Of a stretch of 59,569 nt of DNA, positions 25,265 to 33,412 are shown piece after piece. Origin of the DNA: Verrucomicrobiota bacterium (GTDB lineage: Bacteria; Verrucomicrobiota; Verrucomicrobiia; Limisphaerales; DSYF01); the NCBI GenBank assembly GCA_025457615.1, contig JALOTZ010000015.1:1-59569 (forward strand), given 5' to 3'. How positions within the stretch are numbered: the first letter of the stretch is position 1; the number at the start of each line of letters is the position of its first letter. The translations under genes were made by a program, and so were the position numbers. Below the pieces are notes generated by a model that was not told the origin of the DNA, searched no databases, and saw only the letters and a program-made list of their open reading frames with translations.

Positions 25265-26472
25265 ACCTTGCGGCCAAGGACATCCGCCACAACTTCGGCC
25301 GGTTTGCGCTAACGACCGTCGGCATCGGATTGCTGCTGATGATCGTGATGGGCATGGGCGGAATCTACCGCGGGTTGATCCGTGAAGCGACCTTGCTCGT
25401 GGACCGTATCGGTGCAGACCTTTGGGTGGTGCAAGGCGATACGCGTGGACCGTTCGCCGAAATTTCCCGTGTGCCGGCGAACCTCGAAGATCGCGCCCGC
25501 GCCGTGCCGGGCGTGGCAAGCGCACGACGCTTTGTGTCACACACCATCCAGCGCGAACATCGCGGAAAACCGCTCCGCATCGTGGTGCAAGGCCTCTCGT
25601 GGCCGGAGGATCGCGGCGACTGGATTCCGCTCGTCGCCGGTCGCGCGCTGCATCAAGCGCACTACGAAATGATCGCCGACCGTTCGCTGAAGCTGGAACT
25701 CGGCGAGAAAGTCCAGCTCGGCAAGGACGTTTATGAAGTTGTCGGCCTCACGAGCGGCATGGTCGGCTCGGGTGGCGATGGCCTGGGTTTTTTCACCGCC
25801 CGCGACGCGCAATCCATCCAGTTTGATCTGCCGGGTGAAGCCCTGCGCCTGGAGCGGCAGTCGCGCCGCGCTCGAGTTGCGAACGTGGACTTGGGGCAAA
25901 CCCAGCCGCTTCTGCTCGAACGCGCCGTGGGTTCAGCCCGGGGAATTCCCGCACTCGCCCCGGCTCAAGTCAGTGCCGTGATGTTGACCGTTCAGCCCGG
26001 CGCGGATGCGGCCCAAGTCGCGGCAACCATCGAAATGTGGCCGGATGTGACGGTGTATTCCAAGCAGCAACAGGTGGACTTGCTGCTCTCCGGCATGGTG
26101 GACAAGGCGCGACGGCAACTCGGCCTGTTCCGCGTGCTGCTCATCATCATCTCGACGATCATCCTGGCGCTGATCATCTACACGCTCACGCTCGACAAGA
26201 TTCACGACATCGCGATGCTCAAGCTCATGGGCGCGCGCAACCGCGTCATCGCGAGTTTGATTCTCCAGCAGGCGCTGCTCATCGGCGCACTTGGTTACGC
26301 CCTGGCCTATTGGCTGGGCACGTTCGCCTTCCCGAAATTCCCGCGTCTGGTGGTGATTGAGACACCGGACCTGATCCAGCTTGCCGTAATCGTGTTTGGC
26401 ATTTCCGTGCTGGCGAGCATGATTGGCATCGCCAAAGCCATGCGGGTCGAACCGAACAAGGTGCTGTCATGA
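25261..26472 (+). CDS. FtsX/DevC-like ABC transporter permease
   Basis: A 403-residue permease starting MNLAAKDIRHNFGRF. TM1 (ALTTVGIGLLLMIVMGMGGI) is followed by a large periplasmic MacB-like domain (residues about 45-270) and three C-terminal TM helices (LFRVLLIIISTIILALIIYTL, a second around ALLIGALGYALAYWLG, and a last near LAVIVFGISVLASMIGI). This is the FtsX/MacB topology. Such permeases use mechanotransmission to export lipids, glycolipids or peptides. Start and stop overlap neighbouring genes by 4 nt each, so the three genes form one translationally coupled unit. Confidence 0.82.
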   Translation: MNLAAKDIRHNFGRFALTTVGIGLLLMIVMGMGGIYRGLIREATLLVDRIGADLWVVQGDTRGPFAEISRVPANLEDRARAVPGVASARRFVSHTIQREHRGKPLRIVVQGLSWPEDRGDWIPLVAGRALHQAHYEMIADRSLKLELGEKVQLGKDVYEVVGLTSGMVGSGGDGLGFFTARDAQSIQFDLPGEALRLERQSRRARVANVDLGQTQPLLLERAVGSARGIPALAPAQVSAVMLTVQPGADAAQVAATIEMWPDVTVYSKQQQVDLLLSGMVDKARRQLGLFRVLLIIISTIILALIIYTLTLDKIHDIAMLKLMGARNRVIASLILQQALLIGALGYALAYWLGTFAFPKFPRLVVIETPDLIQLAVIVFGISVLASMIGIAKAMRVEPNKVLS

Positions 26473-27191
26473 CCGCAAACGCCAACCATCCGCCGGCCGT
26501 AGAGGCCATCGGGCTGACGAAAATATACGGCTCGGGCAATACCGAAGTGGTGGCGATGAAAGACGTTTCCGTCAAACTATCGCGCGGCGAAGTGGTGGCA
26601 CTGCTCGGCCCGAGCGGCGCGGGTAAATCCACTTTTCTCACCGCCGTCGGATTGATCAATCCGCCCACGTCGGGCCGCATCGTCATCGGCGGCGAGGCGG
26701 TGATGGAAGGGGAACGTGCGTTGGTGGACCTGCGCGCCTTCCGCCGGCAACATCTCGGCTTTGTATTCCAAAAGGCCAACCTCATTCCCTTTCTTAACGC
26801 GGTCGAAAATGTGGCGGTGGCGATGGAAATCAACGATGTTGCCCCGCGCGCGGCCCGGCAGCGGGCGATGGAACTGCTTGACTATCTCGGCGTGGCTGAA
26901 CGCGCGAACAATCTGCCCGATGCGCTTTCCGGCGGGCAGCAGCAGCGCGTGGCGGTCGCTCGCGCGCTGGCGAACCAACCCAGCCTGATCCTCGCGGATG
27001 AACCCACCGCCGCACTCGACAGCCATCGTGGGCGGCAGGTGATGGAGTTGTTCCGGAAAGTCGCCCATGAACGCGGCTCGGCGGTAATTGTCGTCACGCA
27101 CGACCACCGTTCGTTGGATGTATTTGACCGCACCTATGAGATGGAGGATGGGAAATTGCGGGCCTCACTTCATGATGGTCATGCTGTTTGA
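26469..27191 (+). CDS. DevA/LolD-like ABC transporter ATPase
   Basis: A 240-residue ATPase with Walker A GPSGAGKST, Q-loop FVFQKANLIPF, signature LSGGQQQR, Walker B LILADEPTAALD and the H-loop VVTHDHR. The pattern (ATP-binding subunit of about 230 residues, N-terminal IYGSGNTEVVAM) is the LolD/MacB/DevA class. With the adaptor and permease it forms a tripartite exporter. The substrate is unknown, though DevBCA of cyanobacteria exports glycolipids. The ATPase is the last gene before the regulator. Confidence 0.85.
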   Translation: MTANANHPPAVEAIGLTKIYGSGNTEVVAMKDVSVKLSRGEVVALLGPSGAGKSTFLTAVGLINPPTSGRIVIGGEAVMEGERALVDLRAFRRQHLGFVFQKANLIPFLNAVENVAVAMEINDVAPRAARQRAMELLDYLGVAERANNLPDALSGGQQQRVAVARALANQPSLILADEPTAALDSHRGRQVMELFRKVAHERGSAVIVVTHDHRSLDVFDRTYEMEDGKLRASLHDGHAV

Positions 27192-27248
27192 ATAACGTGA
27201 TTCATTTGCCGGTTCATTTGCGAGCCGATACGGCGGATGTGACTGGAG

Positions 27249-27272
27249 TGGCTGGTTTACTTTTGGCGGGAA
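27249..27272 (+). pseudogene. Vestige of a DUF2249 gene 3' end
   Basis: This 24-bp segment matches 23900-23923 in the intact DUF2249 gene at 23 of 24 positions. In its frame it reads WLVYFWRE and is followed by L-G-stop; upstream, a stop interrupts the frame. It looks like the decayed tail of a second DUF2249 copy that once preceded the regulator, left inside its 5' flank. Confidence 0.5.
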
Positions 27273-27292
27273 CTTGGTTGAATGTCAGCCGC

Positions 27293-28012
27293 ATGACTGC
27301 GCGGCTGACTGAACTCAAAACCATTGCCCTGGTCAACACTCTGCGGGGTTGCCAGCTATTCACTGGCCTCCCGTCGGTGGACATGGAGCGCATTGCGGCA
27401 GTGGCCGCGGTGAAATCGCTTGATAAGGGCGAATACTTGTTTCACGAAGGCGATGTCGCCTTGGGATTCTACGTCGTCCAAACAGGCGCAATCAACGTCC
27501 ACCGCGTGAGTGCCGCTGGCAAGGAGCAGATCATCCATGTATTCAGGCCGGGAGAATCATTCGCCGAGGTCGCGCTGGCGTCGGAGCGCGGTTATCCCGC
27601 TGATGCGCGGGCGCTCGAAGACTCGCAGGTGTTGCTGGTGCAGAAGGCGGGCATTATCGCGTTGCTCAAGCAGCAACCGGAACTGGCCCTGCGCATGCTC
27701 GGCTCGATGAGCAGTCACCTGCGCGTGCTCGTCGGGCAACTGGAAGACCTTACGATGAGGGACGTGGAAACGCGCCTGGCGAACTGGCTCGTCAAGCGCT
27801 GCCCGAAACGCGATGACGGGCGGCCGGTCGTGATCAAGCTCCCCATGACAAAACGCGTGCTGGCGGCAGAACTCGGCACGGTGAGTGAGACGTTTTCCCG
27901 CACGCTTGCCAAGTTTCGGGATTTGAAACTGGTATCGGTCAAGGGCGACACGATCACCGTGTTATCCCCCGCGAAACTGGACGCGCTGCTCCGCCGCAAT
28001 CTCGGCGAGTGA
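27293..28012 (+). CDS. Crp/Fnr-family regulator, DNR/NNR-like
   Basis: A 239-residue transcription factor. Residues about 15-140 are a cNMP-binding-fold sensor domain (GEYLFHEGDVALGFYVVQTG, FRPGESFAEVALASE). A long dimerisation helix and a winged HTH follow. The recognition helix TVSETFSRTLAKF places E199, S202 and R203 at the positions that read TTGA(C/T) half-sites in FNR-type proteins. Only two cysteines occur (C20, C170), so it cannot hold FNR's four-Cys [4Fe-4S] cluster. It is therefore more like DNR/NNR (haem/NO) or a cluster-free relative. The ATG at 27293 fits the family; an upstream in-frame TTG at 27188 would start within the ATPase gene. It is the best candidate to bind the seven boxes in the window. 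No box precedes it. Confidence 0.85.
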   Translation: MTARLTELKTIALVNTLRGCQLFTGLPSVDMERIAAVAAVKSLDKGEYLFHEGDVALGFYVVQTGAINVHRVSAAGKEQIIHVFRPGESFAEVALASERGYPADARALEDSQVLLVQKAGIIALLKQQPELALRMLGSMSSHLRVLVGQLEDLTMRDVETRLANWLVKRCPKRDDGRPVVIKLPMTKRVLAAELGTVSETFSRTLAKFRDLKLVSVKGDTITVLSPAKLDALLRRNLGE

Positions 28013-28032
28013 ACCAGCTTCGCAGGGGATGA

Positions 28033-28059
28033 ATTGCCCATCGCAGACGGTGCGGCAAT
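28033..28059. terminator. Weak hairpin between convergent genes
   Basis: ATTGCC (28033-28038) and GGCAAT (28054-28059) pair over 6 bp with a 15-nt loop. They lie between the regulator stop (28012) and the end of the opposing DUF2249 gene (28068). Confidence 0.3.
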
Positions 28060-28067
28060 GGCAAAGT

Positions 28068-28379
28068 TCAGTGGTGACCGCAACTGCCCGGGGCGAAGCT
28101 GCGCGGATCAACCACCTGACGGAGCTTGGTGATCTTCACGCGGAATTCCTCCGGGCCTTTCACAAGATGCTCCCAAGTGAACGCGCCGGGCCATTCCGCC
28201 GAGAACTGGTAGAACAACGGCACGGGGTCGTGGTCGTTCAGCAGGATGAAATGGTCACCGACCGCCAATTCCAGCCAGTTGCGGATGATGAGGCCATGCT
28301 TGACGGAACAAGGAATCGGGCGGACATCCATCACTTTATCCGGGCCGATGAGGTTGTTGGTTTCGATTGTGTTACTCAT
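28068..28379 (-). CDS. DUF2249 domain protein
   Basis: A 103-residue protein. VMDVRPIPCSVKHGLI and VGDHFILLNDHDPVPLFYQF are the DUF2249 core, and GPEEFRVKITK is the terminal strand. It ends in a GSCGHH tail that could bind metal. This is the last gene of the cupin/DUF2249/oxidase-like/DUF59 operon. It starts 28 nt after the DUF59 stop. The conserved Cys in PIPCSVKH recalls the catalytic Cys of TusA-like sulfur carriers, though no role is proven. Confidence 0.78.
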   Translation of the reverse strand: MSNTIETNNLIGPDKVMDVRPIPCSVKHGLIIRNWLELAVGDHFILLNDHDPVPLFYQFSAEWPGAFTWEHLVKGPEEFRVKITKLRQVVDPRSFAPGSCGHH

Positions 28380-28407
28380 GTTTGTTTTTTCTTGGTTTGA
28401 TTTACGG

Positions 28408-28722
28408 TCAAAATCTCGCGCCGGTCATCGCCCGACCGGCTTCGGTCATCATGGCCGGATGCCACGGCGGGTCGAAGGTGAGTTCCACTTGCGCATCCGT
28501 CACCGGTTCGAGCGCAAGCAAAGCGTTCTGCACCCCGGCGGCAATGCTCTCGCTCATCGGGCAGCCGGGGGTGGTGAGCGTCATGATTACCCGCACGCAA
28601 CCTCCATTGATCTGCACGCTGTAAACCATTCCCAAATCCACGATGTTGCAACCGATCTCCGGGTCAATCACTTGCCGCAACGCGTCGAGCGCGGCCGTTT
28701 CGGTTAAGGTGGTATCGGTCAT
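28408..28722 (-). CDS. DUF59/MIP18-family iron-sulfur assembly protein
   Basis: A 104-residue protein with RQVIDPEIGCNIVDLGMVY at the N-terminus, TLTTPGCPMSESIAAGV in the middle and VELTFDPPWHPAMM near the end. These are the standard motifs of the DUF59 (SufT/PaaD/MIP18) family, including the conserved Cys of TTPGCPM. Members help insert or transfer Fe-S clusters or metals into target enzymes. It is encoded 4 nt downstream of the 12-TM oxidase-like gene in an operon that also holds two DUF2249 genes. A role in maturing that protein, or in repairing clusters under NO stress, is plausible. Confidence 0.8.
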   Translation of the reverse strand: MTDTTLTETAALDALRQVIDPEIGCNIVDLGMVYSVQINGGCVRVIMTLTTPGCPMSESIAAGVQNALLALEPVTDAQVELTFDPPWHPAMMTEAGRAMTGARF

Positions 28723-28726
28723 AGAA

Positions 28727-30151
28727 TTATTTGGAGGCCGGCGCTGGGAAAGGCTTCAACACCGGACGCACGATGTGCGACAAGATTTTACCAATGTTCA
28801 CCGCGAACAATGCGAGGCTTGCAGCCAGAAGCAGCGCGCCGCCACGGGCGAGCGCGGCGTGCTCCGCGAGGATGCCCGCGCAAGTCACGACCAGCCCCGC
28901 CTGCCACGTCCAAAAGCTCGCAACTTGCACGCGCTCGGAATACAGGTCCGCCAGCGCGGGCAGTTGGGCTTTCCCGACATGCGGGCTGTAGGTGTGAAAC
29001 CAGACGAGGAACGGGATGATCTTGTGAAGCATGCCGATGATGGCAAACGTCACAAAGCCGATGAGCCCCAGGAAACCGTAGAGATTTTCAAGCTGGCCGG
29101 TGAAGGGGTTCAGCGGCAACCGTGGCCACGCCAGCACGGCAGCCAGCAGCGACAGGGGCGCAAGCATCGCCACCGCGGTCAGAAAGCTTTTCACACCCCA
29201 ATCCAGCGCGGAACGACGGCGGGCGCGCACGATGGCCGCGAGTTCCCAGCCATAAATCGCCAGGGCCGCGATGATGACGAGCGCAAAGACGAACTTGAAC
29301 TGGCTGCGTAGGAGAATCGAGATGACCGAGCCGAGCAGGCCGGCATTGAGCAGCCACACGGACAGGTTGGCGCGCCGGCGGCTCTGAATTTCTCCGAGGG
29401 TGAACATGGGGACGAGCTTATAGCTCACACCCACAACGAGCATGGTGAAGAACCCCACGACACCGAGGTGCGCGTGCGCGTGCATCGCGTTGAGGGCGTC
29501 AAAGTGCGACATGAATGCGCCGACGGCGCGCAAACCGCTCACGATCTGACGCACGCCGTCCGCAGTCGCGAGTCCTTCCGCAGATTCGTAGGAGCATTTG
29601 GCCGCCGCGATGGAGAGTCCCGCGATGACGGTGAGCGACAACCAGACGAGTGCGGACGCAATGGCGGTGGCGACGACGTTCCATTTCGGCACGCGCAGCA
29701 GCGTGCGCGTGAGGTTGTAAACAAACAGCCCGACGCCGATTGCCATTCCCGTGCCGAAGTGGCCGACCTGTTTCATGTCCCATTTGCGGAACATCCAAAC
29801 CATGCCGACAAAGGCGACGAGGTGGATGACAAACTGCCATTTCGCCAGCCGCTCGCTGTAGAGCTTCGTTTCGAGCGCGACGGGCACGAGTTGATACATC
29901 GCCCCCATGACGGTGGAGCAAAGCCAGCCCAGCACGAACAAATGCGTGAGGGCGATGATAAACTGGTTGTAGTGGTAAGTGGTAAGCAGATCAGGTCGGG
30001 AAATGAGCCAGCCCGCGCCGACAAAGAGCGACAACAATCCGGTGACCACGAAGCGCAGCGGCAACGAGACCGACGGAGCGGCGGCGGCCACCGGTGCGGC
30101 CTGCTTGCGCGTTGATTTAGCGACGGCGGATATGGGTAATGCAGCTTCCAT
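28727..30151 (-). CDS. 12-TM haem-copper oxidase subunit I-like / NnrS-like membrane protein
   Basis: A 474-residue polytopic protein with about 12 hydrophobic helices. Histidines lie in THLFVLGWL (helix 2), in HAHAHLGVVGFF (helix 6) and in HKIIPFLVWFHTY (helix 10). This spacing recalls haem b and Cu ligands of subunit I of cbb3 oxidases and NO reductases, but there is no clear helix-7 HH pair. The protein is either an atypical haem-copper oxidase or NO-reductase relative or an NnrS-type haem/copper protein. The first codons overlap the DUF2249 gene (30117-30341) by 35 nt. Its operon carries an upstream FNR/DNR box, so NO or low-oxygen control is likely. An NO-related role is inferred. Confidence 0.65.
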   Translation of the reverse strand: MEAALPISAVAKSTRKQAAPVAAAAPSVSLPLRFVVTGLLSLFVGAGWLISRPDLLTTYHYNQFIIALTHLFVLGWLCSTVMGAMYQLVPVALETKLYSERLAKWQFVIHLVAFVGMVWMFRKWDMKQVGHFGTGMAIGVGLFVYNLTRTLLRVPKWNVVATAIASALVWLSLTVIAGLSIAAAKCSYESAEGLATADGVRQIVSGLRAVGAFMSHFDALNAMHAHAHLGVVGFFTMLVVGVSYKLVPMFTLGEIQSRRRANLSVWLLNAGLLGSVISILLRSQFKFVFALVIIAALAIYGWELAAIVRARRRSALDWGVKSFLTAVAMLAPLSLLAAVLAWPRLPLNPFTGQLENLYGFLGLIGFVTFAIIGMLHKIIPFLVWFHTYSPHVGKAQLPALADLYSERVQVASFWTWQAGLVVTCAGILAEHAALARGGALLLAASLALFAVNIGKILSHIVRPVLKPFPAPASK

Positions 30152-30341
30152 CAGATTGTTCCTGGGATTCGCCGATGAACCCGCGTTTCTCCAGCTCCGC
30201 GTTAAGCAGCGCGGGACGCCAGCGGGTGTGGACGCGCAACTCCACCCCCTCCGGCAGCGTGGTGACCGCTTCGAGCGTTTTCATCAGCGGCATGGGCGGT
30301 TCAAAGCTGCGAGCGTCGAGCTCGATGATGGACGTGCTCAT
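30117..30341 (-). CDS. DUF2249 domain protein
   Basis: A short 74-residue DUF2249 protein: IIELDARSFEPPMPLMKTLE, LPEGVELRVHTRWRPALLNA and the terminal GSCITHIRRR. The RxxPALLNAELEKRGF segment fits the central helix of the domain. The start overlaps the cupin stop by 4 nt, and the end overlaps the 12-TM gene start by 35 nt, so all three are tightly coupled. The protein may chaperone or donate sulfur or metal to its neighbour, but this is a hypothesis. Confidence 0.75.
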   Translation of the reverse strand: MSTSIIELDARSFEPPMPLMKTLEAVTTLPEGVELRVHTRWRPALLNAELEKRGFIGESQEQSDGSCITHIRRR

Positions 30342-30688
30342 ACCTTTGCTTCGGGTTTGCTCAAGGTGAGCAACATGGAGAACTGCCGGTTCGCCTTGAC
30401 CGCGTGTGGCAGATTAGGCGGCATGTAAATCAGGTCGCCGGCTTTGACTGCGTGTGGTTTTCCGGCGAGAGAGAGTTCACATTCGCCGGAAAGGATTTGA
30501 ATCACCGCATGCTGCGTCGAGGTGTGTTCGGTGAGTTCCTGCCCCTCGGCGAAACCGAAAAGCACGACCCGGGAATTCGGCGTGCGCAGGATCGTCCGGC
30601 TGACGATTCCGTTCGCCGCATATTTGGTTTCCGCCGCCAGCGAAATGATGCTTTCGGCAGCCGGGTCAATCAAGGGCCTCTCACTCAT
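30338..30688 (-). CDS. Cupin-domain protein
   Basis: A 116-residue single-domain cupin. GQELTEHTSTQHAVIQILSGE and GDLIYMPPNLPHAVKA are the two cupin motifs, with the histidines that usually hold a metal. The first motif has EHTSTQHA in place of the classical HxH spacing. The start is the ATG at 30688, because the longer reading begins inside the box at 30723. It is the first gene of the cupin/DUF2249/oxidase-like/DUF59/DUF2249 operon. GATACT (30700-30695) puts the predicted transcription start on the A of this ATG. Confidence 0.78.
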   Translation of the reverse strand: MSERPLIDPAAESIISLAAETKYAANGIVSRTILRTPNSRVVLFGFAEGQELTEHTSTQHAVIQILSGECELSLAGKPHAVKAGDLIYMPPNLPHAVKANRQFSMLLTLSKPEAKV

Positions 30689-30694
30689 GCCGGG

Positions 30695-30736
30695 AGTATC
30701 GCCCAACAGCGACGGACGCGCTTTGACGCAAATCAA
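30695..30736 (-). promoter_or_regulatory. FNR/DNR-type box and -10 of the cupin operon
   Basis: Read on the minus strand, TTGATTTGCGTCAA (30736-30723) is followed after 22 nt by GATACT (30700-30695). The +1 predicted from this spacing is 30688, the first base of the cupin start codon. Confidence 0.7.
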
Positions 30737-30762
30737 AGCTCAGGTGAAAAGCGCCGATCGGA

Positions 30763-30788
30763 GATTGGCCGACACACGACAGCCAATC
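30763..30788 (-). terminator. Hairpin after narK
   Basis: GATTGGC (30763-30769) and GCCAATC (30782-30788) pair over 7 bp with a 12-nt loop, 32 nt downstream of the narK stop on the minus strand. No strong T-tract. Confidence 0.4.
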
Positions 30789-30819
30789 GCCATCCAAGTA
30801 ACCGCTTCCGGGCAGGACG

Positions 30820-32334
30820 TTAGCAGTGCGTGGGTGAACTTCGCCGGTGATAGAACCAGAGGTTCACCCCCAGGCAAATCAAGGCAAACAAGGCCATCCC
30901 CGTGTAGGCCCAGGCCGGGCCGCCCAGATGATCCATGGTCCAGCCGAGCAACAGCGGCGGCACGAACCCGCCCAATGCGCCCAGACAACTGACGATGCCA
31001 ATAGCTGCACCCGCCTCCTTTGAAAGCACGAGCGGAATGATCTTGAACACACTGCCATTGCCGAGGCCGGCCGCCGCGCAGATCAACAGGATCACGGCGA
31101 AGAATCCGGCGAACTGATCTGGCTGGAGAAATCCAGAAAGGCTGAAGCCACCCACGGCCATTGTGCCGATTGAAATGGACGTGATCAGGCCCGCGCCAAA
31201 TTTGTCCGCCAGCCAGCCGCCGAGCGGACGCATCAAAGTGGCAATGGCCGCCGCCCACGGCGCATAAAGCAAGGGCTTGGGTGCGCCGCCCGGCGCGGCC
31301 GCAAACACTTCCTTGATGATGAGCGGCAATGAAGCCCCCATGGCCACGAAGCAACCGAAGGTAAGGAAGTAGAGGAACGAAAGCACCCAGGTATGCAATC
31401 GTTTTCCCGCCACGAGTTGTGAGGCCAGGGTTTTGGGCGGCGTGGGGTTGTCTTTTGTGCCAAACCAAATCGCCGCCGAACAGATCAGAATAATGGGAAT
31501 CCAGACCAACGCGGCGTTCTCGATGTGGACGACCCGGGCAGGCGTTGGCGACGCCTCTTGCGCCGCACCCAGCCAGGAAAAGCCGATCACGACGGGAATG
31601 GTGAATTGCGCGATGGTTACGCCGAAATTTCCCAGCCCGTTGATGCCCAGCGCCGTGCCCTGGGTTTGCTTGGGAAACCACAGATTGATGACGCCCATTG
31701 AAGTGGCGAAGTTCGCACCAGCGATGCCGGTCAGCGCCGCGCACGCAAGCAGCACCCAATACGGCGTGGCCGGATTCTTTACGGCCAAGCCGGTGGCGAT
31801 ACACGGGAGCAGGAGCAGCAGCGTGACGATGGCGTAACTTTTCCGGCTGCCGAACGTGGAAACAATCAGGCCGTAGGGAATGCGCAGAACCGAACCGAGC
31901 AGCACCGGGGTTGCCGTCAGCCAGAACAGTTGCTGGCGTGAGAAGGTGAAGCCCGCGTCTTTCAATCGCAACGGAATGGCCGACCACATGAACCAGACGG
32001 CAAACGCCAGCGCCAACGAAACCGCGCTGATGCCCAGCGTGCGCCAGGCAAGCGCCGCCTGCGGAAAAGCTTCGCGCACCACTTCCCGCGCCGGCAGGCG
32101 GATAGGCGAAGGCAAATAACGCAACAACGCCGCGCCCGCGCCAAACAGCGCGAGCGACGTCCAAAAGGCCGGCCATTTGACCGCATTGTGGCCGTCGAGC
32201 GATTCATTCAACGCCACCGTCAGCAGCCACACCTGCATGATGAGAATGAGGATCAACACGCACATCACGCCCAGCAGCAGCGTGTTGGTCTTGGTGGGAT
32301 GCGCCTGTCGTTGGGCTTCGCGGAAAGTGCTCAT
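30820..32334 (-). CDS. narK: NarK-type nitrate/nitrite transporter (MFS)
   Basis: A 504-residue MFS protein. Two extra N-terminal helices precede the usual twelve. The first nitrate signature is readable as GANFATSMGVINLWFP followed by QTQGTALGINGLGN. The second lies around GLGNGSVFKIIPLVL. These Gly/Asn-rich segments are diagnostic of nitrate/nitrite porters. It overlaps the Rieske gene by 4 nt and ends the nitrate reductase operon, so it probably brings nitrate to the reductase and exports nitrite. The length is slightly greater than usual because of the N-terminal pair. Confidence 0.88.
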   Translation of the reverse strand: MSTFREAQRQAHPTKTNTLLLGVMCVLILILIMQVWLLTVALNESLDGHNAVKWPAFWTSLALFGAGAALLRYLPSPIRLPAREVVREAFPQAALAWRTLGISAVSLALAFAVWFMWSAIPLRLKDAGFTFSRQQLFWLTATPVLLGSVLRIPYGLIVSTFGSRKSYAIVTLLLLLPCIATGLAVKNPATPYWVLLACAALTGIAGANFATSMGVINLWFPKQTQGTALGINGLGNFGVTIAQFTIPVVIGFSWLGAAQEASPTPARVVHIENAALVWIPIILICSAAIWFGTKDNPTPPKTLASQLVAGKRLHTWVLSFLYFLTFGCFVAMGASLPLIIKEVFAAAPGGAPKPLLYAPWAAAIATLMRPLGGWLADKFGAGLITSISIGTMAVGGFSLSGFLQPDQFAGFFAVILLICAAAGLGNGSVFKIIPLVLSKEAGAAIGIVSCLGALGGFVPPLLLGWTMDHLGGPAWAYTGMALFALICLGVNLWFYHRRSSPTHC

Positions 32335-32840
32335 GCGGTTGCGGGTTCGGTGACGTAGATGTCGTCGCCTTTGACGACGACTTCGAGTCGCGGCAGCGGA
32401 CGCGGCGGCGGGCCTTGGAGAACATTGCCAGTGCGCGCGTCAAACCAGCCGTTGTGACAGGGACATTGAATCTTGTCGGCAGCCGGTTGATAAAAGACTG
32501 CGCAGGAAAGGTGCGTGCATTTCTGCTCGAAGGCCCGCCAACCGCCGTCGTTCAGATGAATCAGGATGAACGGCGTTTTTGAGCCGGTAACCGTAAACGC
32601 GCGAGTGCCGCCCACCGGAACTTCCCCGGTCTTGCAGACGAATTCCTCGCCCTGAATCCGATGCGGTGGAAACAGGCGATCCTTGACGGCCACCCAGCCG
32701 CTGCCGACGGCCATGCCGCCGGAAACCAGGCACAGAAACTTGGTGAATTCGCGGCGGGAAACGTGTTCGGCTTCCACGCGCTCGATGGGAAAGTCCACCT
32801 CCGGCGCGGACTTTTCAGGTAATGGGCTGTTGGGGTTCAT
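32331..32840 (-). CDS. Rieske [2Fe-2S] protein
   Basis: A 169-residue protein. SRREFTKF followed by a hydrophobic stretch is a twin-arginine-type anchor near residue 30. The Rieske cluster is held by QKCTHLSC and CPCHNGWFD near residues 110 and 130, giving the C-x-H and C-x2-H ligand pairs. Between the two comes a short loop typical of soluble Rieske domains. It overlaps both its neighbours by 4 nt (ATGA), with the ferredoxin subunit upstream and narK downstream. In this operon it may pass electrons between quinol, haem b and the reductase. Confidence 0.85.
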   Translation of the reverse strand: MNPNSPLPEKSAPEVDFPIERVEAEHVSRREFTKFLCLVSGGMAVGSGWVAVKDRLFPPHRIQGEEFVCKTGEVPVGGTRAFTVTGSKTPFILIHLNDGGWRAFEQKCTHLSCAVFYQPAADKIQCPCHNGWFDARTGNVLQGPPPRPLPRLEVVVKGDDIYVTEPATA

Positions 32841-33412
32841 TCGCTATCCACGATGAGTTCGGTTGCGCCTTTGGGCATCATGATGTTGACCTTGGTTTTC
32901 ACAAGCTGCTGGCCGAAACGGAACGTGTTGACCGGGGAGCTTTTTGGGCGATTGCGGGTGATTTGTTCCCGTGTCCCGTAGAACAATGCGCCGCTGGGAC
33001 AGACGGTAGCGCACATCGGCTTTTTACCCGCGCTGGTGCGGTCGTAGCACATGTTGCACTTCATCATTAAATCGAGCGGCTCGACTTTCTTAGGCACGCC
33101 GAACGGGCAGGCTTGAACGCAATTCGAGCAAGCGATGCAGCGAGCTGTGTTCGCGCTGTGAACGATGCCAAACTCGTCCTTGGTGATGGCGTCGGCGGGG
33201 CAGACCTTGGCGCAGACCGGGTCTTCGCAGTGCATACAGACTTGCACGGAAGTTTGCGTCGTCAGAAAACGATCCACGTAATCCACGTGAATCATCGCCG
33301 TCTGGCCGTTCGTTTCACATTCGGCGCACGCCATCTCGCAGGCGTGGCAACCGATGCAACGCTGCGGATCGAAAAAGAATTCCTGGTCCGTGCGAAACGT
33401 CGTGGTGTTCAT
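32837..33412 (-). CDS. Four-cluster ferredoxin subunit (NrfC/DmsB-like)
   Basis: A 191-residue protein with the four cysteine groups of DmsB/NrfC electron-transfer subunits. They are [12 protein letters not shown] (residues 18-29), [30 protein letters not shown] and [12 protein letters not shown]...CATVCP, ligating four [4Fe-4S] clusters. It carries electrons from the membrane subunit to the molybdenum subunit. The ATG at 33412 overlaps the stop of the catalytic gene. No signal peptide is seen, so it stays with a cytoplasmic catalytic subunit. Confidence 0.88.
   Translation of the reverse strand: MNTTTFRTDQEFFFDPQRCIGCHACEMACAECETNGQTAMIHVDYVDRFLTTQTSVQVCMHCEDPVCAKVCPADAITKDEFGIVHSANTARCIACSNCVQACPFGVPKKVEPLDLMMKCNMCYDRTSAGKKPMCATVCPSGALFYGTREQITRNRPKSSPVNTFRFGQQLVKTKVNIMMPKGATELIVDSE

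Noticed and set aside
28398..28414. TTGAT-N5-GTCAA near the DUF2249/DUF59 gap as an eighth box
   Set aside because: The spacer is five instead of four bases and no -10 follows at 22 nt; the operon already has a box at 30723.
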